Shown here piece by piece: positions 59,132 through 64,000 of a stretch of 64,000 nt of DNA; positions within the stretch are counted from its first letter, which is position 1, and each line of letters begins with the position of its first letter. The position numbers were made by a program, and so were the translations under genes. The stretch is from Comamonadaceae bacterium (lineage in GTDB: Bacteria > Pseudomonadota > Gammaproteobacteria > Burkholderiales > Burkholderiaceae_C). The notes below the pieces were generated by a model. The model made no database searches. It was not told the origin of the DNA and saw only the letters and a program-made list of their open reading frames with translations. Location: NCBI GenBank assembly GCA_947450675.1, contig CANFWI010000003.1:50186-114185 (forward strand). Direction: 5' to 3'.

Positions 59132-60829
59132 ATGAACTACCCGATCATTCCCATCGCCGTCATAGAGGCCACGACCAAGGAACGTAAACGCCAAGCCCCC
59201 AAGGGTCGCCGCGTTGATCCGACGGCGCTGGCAGAAGTGCAGGGTCTGCTCGGAACAGAGTCACGCCAAGCTGATTTGTTGATTGAACACCTGCACAAAA
59301 TTCAGGACCGTTTTGGGCATTTGTCGGCCGCGCATCTGGCGGCTTTGGCGCAAGAAATGCGCATGCCGCAGACCGCTGTTTACGAGGTCGCCACCTTCTA
59401 TCACCACTTTGACATCGTCAAAGAAGACGAAGCTGCACCTGCCGCCCTGACCGTGCGCGTTTGTGACGGCCTGTCTTGCGAGTTGGCCGGTGCCAAAGAC
59501 CTGCTGGCCAAACTACCGGCCCTGCTGGGCCGTGACATCCGCGTCATTGCTGCGCCCTGCATTGGTCGTTGCGAGCAAGCCCCCGCCGCCGTGGTCGGAC
59601 AAAATCCAGTCCCCAACGCCACTTGCGAGAGCATCGCCGCCACGGTCAAAGCCAAAGCCGTGCAGCACATTCCAAGCGGCTTCATTGACTTGGCCGAGTA
59701 CACAGCGGCCGGCGGTTATCAACTGCTTGCGCAATGTATTTCTGGCAAGCGGGATGTCGAATCGGTCATCACGTCGATGGAAGACTCTGGCCTGCGCGGT
59801 TTGGGCGGCGCCGGTTTTCCGTCCGGTCGTAAATGGCGCATCGTCCGCGCTGAAAAAGGCCCGCGCCTGATGGCGGTGAACATCGACGAAGGCGAGCCTG
59901 GCACCTTCAAAGACCGCACTTACCTCGAGCGGGACCCGCACCGTTTTCTGGAAGGCATGCTGATTGCTGCTTGGGCCGTCGGCATCGAGAAAATCTATGT
60001 CTACCTGCGCGACGAATACCACGGCTGCCGCAACATGCTGGAAGCTGAACTGGCCAAACTGCGTCTCGCACCGCCGATGGCCAACATGCCCGAGATCGAG
60101 CTGCGCCGCGGCGCTGGCGCCTACATTTGCGGCGAAGAATCCGCCATGATCGAATCCATCGAAGGCAAGCGCGGCATGCCTCGCCTGCGCCCGCCGTATG
60201 TGGCGCAAGTCGGCCTGTTTGGTCGGCCCACGCTGGAGCACAACTTTGAAACGCTGTTCTGGGTCCGTGACATCTTGACCAAAGGCGGCGACTGGTTTGC
60301 ATCGCACGGGCGCCACGACCGCAAAGGACTGCGTTCGTTCTCAGTCTCTGGGCGGGTCAAAAACCCGGGCATGAAACTGGCACCCGCCGGCATCACGATT
60401 CAGGAACTGATCGACGAACATTGCGGCGGCATGCAAGAGGGCCATGACTTTTATGCCTACTTGCCAGGCGGTGCCTCGGGCGGCATTTTGCCGGCCAGTA
60501 TGAACGCCATTCCGCTGGACTTCGACACGCTGCAACCCTACGGCTGCTTCATCGGTTCAGCCGCGGTCATCGTGCTGTCTGACCAAGACACCGCCACCGA
60601 CGCAGCCCGCAACATGATGCGTTTTTTCAAGCACGAGTCTTGCGGTCAGTGCACGCCCTGCCGCGTTGGCACAGCCAAGGCCGAACACCTGATGGCGCAA
60701 CCCAAGTGGGATCTTGCCCTGCTGGCCGATTTGTCGCTGGTGATGCGAGATGCGTCCATCTGCGGACTCGGCCAAGCCGCGCCGAACCCGATGGATTGCG
60801 TCGTCAAGTATTTCCCACATGAGCTGTGA
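59132..60829 (+). CDS. NAD-dependent formate dehydrogenase diaphorase subunit (NuoE-NuoF fusion)
   Basis: 565-residue fusion. Residues about 20-185 are a NuoE/FdsG-like thioredoxin-fold domain with [2Fe-2S] cysteines in CDGLSC and CIGRC. From about 190 it is NuoF/FdsB-like: GLRGLGGAGFPSGRKW (NADH/FMN site), DEGEPGTFKDR, GAYICGEESAM and the [4Fe-4S] cysteines in ESCGQCTPCRVGT plus SICGLG. It takes electrons from the molybdenum subunit and reduces NAD+ in the cytoplasm. In Cupriavidus these are two genes, fdsG and fdsB. The catalytic subunit follows after 43 bases. Confidence 0.92.
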   Translation: MNYPIIPIAVIEATTKERKRQAPKGRRVDPTALAEVQGLLGTESRQADLLIEHLHKIQDRFGHLSAAHLAALAQEMRMPQTAVYEVATFYHHFDIVKEDEAAPAALTVRVCDGLSCELAGAKDLLAKLPALLGRDIRVIAAPCIGRCEQAPAAVVGQNPVPNATCESIAATVKAKAVQHIPSGFIDLAEYTAAGGYQLLAQCISGKRDVESVITSMEDSGLRGLGGAGFPSGRKWRIVRAEKGPRLMAVNIDEGEPGTFKDRTYLERDPHRFLEGMLIAAWAVGIEKIYVYLRDEYHGCRNMLEAELAKLRLAPPMANMPEIELRRGAGAYICGEESAMIESIEGKRGMPRLRPPYVAQVGLFGRPTLEHNFETLFWVRDILTKGGDWFASHGRHDRKGLRSFSVSGRVKNPGMKLAPAGITIQELIDEHCGGMQEGHDFYAYLPGGASGGILPASMNAIPLDFDTLQPYGCFIGSAAVIVLSDQDTATDAARNMMRFFKHESCGQCTPCRVGTAKAEHLMAQPKWDLALLADLSLVMRDASICGLGQAAPNPMDCVVKYFPHEL

Positions 60830-60872
60830 ACCCACGCTTGTTAATTTGCGTCGCCAGTTTTAAGGATCCATC

Positions 60873-63710
60873 ATGAACGCCATCACCCGACAAGAACTCG
60901 CTGAGCTGGACGCCCCGTTGGTCAGTTTCAGTCTCAACGGCCGCGACGTCTCCGGACGTGCCACCGAATCTTTGCTGCAAATCGCCAAACGCGAAGGTGT
61001 GGAGATCCCCCACCTCTGTTTCAAAGAAGGCATGGAAGCCGTCGGCAACTGCCGCTCCTGCATGGTTGAGATCAACGGTGAACGGGTGCTGGCGCCGTCC
61101 TGCTGCCGCGCCCCCACCGCCGGCATGAAGGTTGTCACCGACAGTGAACGCGCTGTCGCGTCGCAAAAGCTGGTGCTTGAATTGCTGCTGTCGGACATGC
61201 CTGAAAAGGACTACACGCGCAACAACGAAGTCGACCAATGGGCCAGCAAGATCGGCGTCGGCAAGCCGCGCTTTGAAGCCCGCAAGCAAGTCCGCCAAGA
61301 CCTCTCGCACCCGGCTATCGCCGTCAACCTAGACGCTTGCATTCAGTGCACGCGCTGCCTGCGCGCCTGCCGTGACGAGCAAGTCAATGACGTCATTGGC
61401 CTGGCTTTTCGGGGTGACCACGCCAAGATCGTTTTCGACATGGACGACGCCATGGGCGGCTCGACCTGCGTGGCCTGCGGCGAATGCGTGCAAGCCTGCC
61501 CAACCGGTGCGCTGATGCCGGCGCGCGAAGCCGCGTTGAGCGTGCCCGACAAACAAGTCGAGTCGGTCTGTCCTTATTGCGGCGTCGGCTGCCAGCTGAC
61601 CTACAACGTCAAAGACGACAAAATTTTGTTTGTTGAAGGCCGTGATGGCCCGTCAAACCACGGCCGCTTGTGTGTCAAGGGTCGCTACGGCTTTGACTAC
61701 GCCCACCACCCGCACCGCCTGACGGTGCCGCTGATCCGCCGCGCCGATGCACCAAAAACCGGCGACTTCAGCATGGACCCAGACCGCGTGATGGATGTGT
61801 TCCGCGAAGCCAGCTGGGAAGAAGCGCTCGAATTCGCCGGCGGCAAGTTAGCCGCCATACGCGACCAACACGGCAAAAAATCGCTCGCCGGTTTTGGTTC
61901 AGCCAAGGGCAGCAACGAAGAAGCCTACCTGTTCCAAAAACTGGTGCGCACCGGTTTTGGCAGCAACAATGTCGACCACTGCACACGTCTGTGCCACGCA
62001 TCATCTGTCGTCGCCTTGCTCGAAGGCATTGGCTCGGGCGGTGTCTCGAACCCGGTGATGGACGTCACCAAGGCAGAGGTGGTCGTCATCATCGGTGCCA
62101 ACCCGACGGTGAACCACCCGGTGGCCGCCACCTGGATCAAGAACGCCGTGCAAAACGGCACCCAGCTCATCATCCTCGACCCACGCCGCTCAGACTTGAC
62201 GCGTATGGCGCACCGCCACTTGCAGTTCAAACCCGACACCGACGTGCCGATGTTGAACGCCATGATGAACGTCATCGTCACCGAAGGTCTGGTGGATGAA
62301 GAATTCATCGCCAGCCGCACGATTGGCTATGAAGAGCTGCGCAAAAACGTTGAAGGCTACACGCCCGAGTTGATGGCCCCCATCTGCGGCATCGACGCGG
62401 ACACGCTTCGCTACGTTGCGCGCCTGTACGCCACCTCCAAAAGCTCCATGATCCTTTGGGGCATGGGTGTTTCGCAGCACGTGCATGGCACCGACAACGC
62501 CCGCTGCTTGATTGCCTTGGCGCTGATGACCGGCCAGATTGGCCGTCCCGGCACCGGCCTGCATCCGCTGCGGGGCCAGAACAACGTTCAGGGCGCGTCT
62601 GACGCTGGCTTGATCCCGATGATGTTCCCGGACTACCAGCACGTCACCAACCCGGTGGTGCGCGCCAGCTTCGAGAAAGCCTGGAACGTGCCTGAGGGCT
62701 CGCTAGACGCCCAACCCGGCCTGACCGTGGTCGAAGTCATGCACGCCATCAAAAAAGGCGTCATCCGCGGCATGTACGTGCAAGGCGAGAACCCGGCCAT
62801 GTCGGACCCCGACGCCAACCACGCCCGTGAATCTTTGGCGGCCCTTGACCACCTCGTGGTGCAAGACATTTTCTTGACTGAAACCGCCTATCTGGCCGAC
62901 GTCATCTTGCCGGCCAGCGCCTTCCCCGAAAAAGACGGCAGCTTCACCAACACCGACCGACTGGTACAGATGGGCCGCAAAGCCATCAACCCGCCAGGCG
63001 ACGCGCGGCAAGATTTGTGGATCATCCAGCAGATCGCCAAGCGCATGGGCTGCGACTGGCACTACAACCACGTCAGCGAAGTCTTCGACGAAATGCGCCA
63101 CACCATGCCGAGCATTGGCGGCATCACCTGGGACCGTCTGGAGCGCGAGCACTCTGTCACCTACCCTTGCCTGAAAGAAGGCGACCCAGGGCAGTCGGTG
63201 GTCTTCGTCGACAGCTTCCCGAGCGAAACCGGTCGGGCCCGCTTTGTGCCGGCCGACATCATCCCGGCCAACGAGCGGCCCGACACCGAGTACCCGTTGG
63301 TGCTGATCACAGGCCGTCAGCTCGAGCATTGGCACACCGGCAGCATGACCCGGCGCGCCACCGTGCTCGACGCGATTGAGCCCGATCCAGTGGCCTTGGT
63401 GCACCCGCTTGACTTGGCCGACATGGGCGGCAAGCCGGGCGACATCGTGACCATCGAGTCCCGCCGCGGCAAAGTGGCGCTGTACGCCCGCGCCGACGAA
63501 AGCTCGCCACGCGGTGCGGTGTTTGTGCCCTTCTGCTATTACGAAGCGGCCATTAACAAACTGACCAACGCGGCACTCGATCCCTTCGCCAAGATTCCGG
63601 AGTTCAAATACTGCGCTATTCGGGTCTCAGTGGGTGGCATTCCACCGGTACAGAACAGCTATGGCGGCGGCAAAGCATTGGAGAATTCCATCGCCTTGGC
63701 CAAGGCCTAA
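60873..63710 (+). CDS. NAD-dependent formate dehydrogenase catalytic (molybdenum) subunit
   Basis: 945-residue FdsA-type subunit oxidising formate to CO2. In order: a [2Fe-2S] ferredoxin domain (residues about 18-95), a His/Cys [4Fe-4S] stretch, two [4Fe-4S] clusters (CIQCTRCLRAC near 152 and CVACGECVQACPTGAL near 200), the molybdopterin domain with CPYCGVGC near 230, the active-site cysteine Cys374 in HCTRLCHASSV (cysteine rather than selenocysteine), and a C-terminal MGD-binding domain (LITGRQLEHWHTGSMTRR). AAGGA precedes the ATG. The usual sulfur-transfer chaperone FdhD/FdsC and small subunit FdsD do not follow; a terminator does. Confidence 0.94.
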   Translation: MNAITRQELAELDAPLVSFSLNGRDVSGRATESLLQIAKREGVEIPHLCFKEGMEAVGNCRSCMVEINGERVLAPSCCRAPTAGMKVVTDSERAVASQKLVLELLLSDMPEKDYTRNNEVDQWASKIGVGKPRFEARKQVRQDLSHPAIAVNLDACIQCTRCLRACRDEQVNDVIGLAFRGDHAKIVFDMDDAMGGSTCVACGECVQACPTGALMPAREAALSVPDKQVESVCPYCGVGCQLTYNVKDDKILFVEGRDGPSNHGRLCVKGRYGFDYAHHPHRLTVPLIRRADAPKTGDFSMDPDRVMDVFREASWEEALEFAGGKLAAIRDQHGKKSLAGFGSAKGSNEEAYLFQKLVRTGFGSNNVDHCTRLCHASSVVALLEGIGSGGVSNPVMDVTKAEVVVIIGANPTVNHPVAATWIKNAVQNGTQLIILDPRRSDLTRMAHRHLQFKPDTDVPMLNAMMNVIVTEGLVDEEFIASRTIGYEELRKNVEGYTPELMAPICGIDADTLRYVARLYATSKSSMILWGMGVSQHVHGTDNARCLIALALMTGQIGRPGTGLHPLRGQNNVQGASDAGLIPMMFPDYQHVTNPVVRASFEKAWNVPEGSLDAQPGLTVVEVMHAIKKGVIRGMYVQGENPAMSDPDANHARESLAALDHLVVQDIFLTETAYLADVILPASAFPEKDGSFTNTDRLVQMGRKAINPPGDARQDLWIIQQIAKRMGCDWHYNHVSEVFDEMRHTMPSIGGITWDRLEREHSVTYPCLKEGDPGQSVVFVDSFPSETGRARFVPADIIPANERPDTEYPLVLITGRQLEHWHTGSMTRRATVLDAIEPDPVALVHPLDLADMGGKPGDIVTIESRRGKVALYARADESSPRGAVFVPFCYYEAAINKLTNAALDPFAKIPEFKYCAIRVSVGGIPPVQNSYGGGKALENSIALAKA

Positions 63711-63714
63711 AGCA

Positions 63715-63755
63715 CAGCGCCTGCGACTTCAAACGCAGGTCGCTGGTGTTTTTTT
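63715..63755 (+). terminator. Terminator after the formate dehydrogenase genes
   Basis: CAGCG-C-CTGCG (63715-63725) pairs with CGCAG-GT-CGCTG (63734-63745) around a short loop with a one-base bulge. GTG and seven T follow. It closes the oxalate-formate cluster. Confidence 0.78.
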
Positions 63756-63903
63756 GGTTTTCAGAGGTGAATGCGCAACAAAAAAGCGCAAAAAAGTGCG
63801 TTCGCCCTCCGAAAACACTGTTTTCTCCAGTAGCATCCGCAATGCCAGTGAAGAGTAGTTATCTGCATTGGTGATTTATCAACTTTCAGAAGGAAAATCA
63901 ATC

Positions 63904-64000
63904 ATGGCAACTGCGAAAAAAGCACCGGCAAAAAAAGCACCTGCACCAAAGGCTGCACCGGCAAAAAAAGTAGCTGCAAAAAAAGCAGCAGCACCCGCTA
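63904..64000 (+). CDS. Histone H1-like Lys/Ala-rich DNA-binding protein (partial)
   Basis: The first 32 codons of a gene cut by the window edge. The start MATAKKAPAKKAPAPKAAPA is made almost only of Lys, Ala, Pro and Val, as in the H1-like/HctB-type nucleoid proteins of Burkholderiales. An AGAAGGAAA-type ribosome site lies at about 63889-63897. The repetitive sequence continues beyond the edge, so length and any C-terminal domain are unknown. It has its own promoter region (63756-63903). Confidence 0.72.
   Translation, partial: MATAKKAPAKKAPAPKAAPAKKVAAKKAAAPA

Noticed and set aside
1..64000. CRISPR arrays, tRNA or rRNA genes, IS elements, prophage
   Set aside because: No regularly spaced repeats, no cloverleaf I could recognise, no transposase, integrase or phage protein.

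Overview
The window reads as chromosomal DNA of a betaproteobacterium of the order Burkholderiales, most likely family Comamonadaceae (Rhodoferax/Polaromonas-like; the genus is a guess). Support comes from the protein content: a PHB-dependent regulator PhaR, several Bug/TctC binding proteins, a 6S RNA gene just behind zapA, and the gene order alaA-hom-thrC-mobB-moeA-moaD-moaE. Gene density is high, many genes overlap by 4 bases, and I see no tRNA, rRNA, CRISPR array, prophage or insertion sequence.

Layout. (1) 59-6944, minus strand: an amino acid and molybdenum cofactor block, alaA, hom, thrC, mobB, moeA, moaD, moaE. (2) 7140-13275: housekeeping genes (Mth938-like protein, peroxiredoxin, PIN-PhoH ATPase, PhaR, a Sel1-repeat protein translationally coupled to an RNB exonuclease). 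(3) 13250-21402, minus strand: a tightly packed operon for a C5-branched dicarboxylic acid, most likely itaconate (MaoC hydratase, TctC, MmgE/PrpD, acyl-CoA dehydrogenase, CaiB CoA-transferase, GntR regulator, MFS carrier, CitE-type lyase). It has a perfect 20-bp operator-like palindrome in front and an AtuA-type operon (21613-24325) with its own terminator upstream. (4) 24390-28568: assorted genes including SUI1/YciH, glyoxalase II, an aminotransferase and endonuclease III. (5) 28581-41450, minus strand: thirteen cobalamin uptake and late-assembly genes behind a cobalamin riboswitch at 41545-41795. (6) 41853-43746: a zapB-like gene, zapA and 6S RNA. The last 43 bases of the 6S gene recur exactly 1074 bases downstream, and a parDE toxin-antitoxin pair lies between the copies. 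(7) 43762-48068: TauE/SafE exporter, LysR regulator, ketopantoate reductase-like gene, HPP-CBS protein. (8) 48359-63710: a complete oxalate-to-CO2 unit: OxlT antiporter, TctCBA transporter, a Crp/Fnr-type regulator, oxalyl-CoA decarboxylase, two formyl-CoA transferases, a PAS-only protein and an NAD-dependent molybdenum formate dehydrogenase. (9) The start of a histone H1-like gene runs off the right edge.

How it fits together. Oxalate enters by OxlT (and perhaps TctCBA), is activated by Frc and decarboxylated by Oxc. The resulting formate is oxidised by the formate dehydrogenase, whose molybdenum cofactor needs the Moa/Moe/Mob genes of block 1. Two TTGAC-N4-GTCAA boxes, and a weaker third, precede oxlT, tctC and oxc. 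They fit the E-SR recognition helix of the Crp/Fnr regulator encoded in the cluster.

The least ordinary signals are the 6S RNA/parDE duplication, the candidate oxalate regulon, the 24-15-24 hairpin repeat family (three full copies), the second formyl-CoA transferase with an altered glycine loop, and a cytoplasmic BtuF paralogue. I did not find a wholly unfamiliar multi-gene system.
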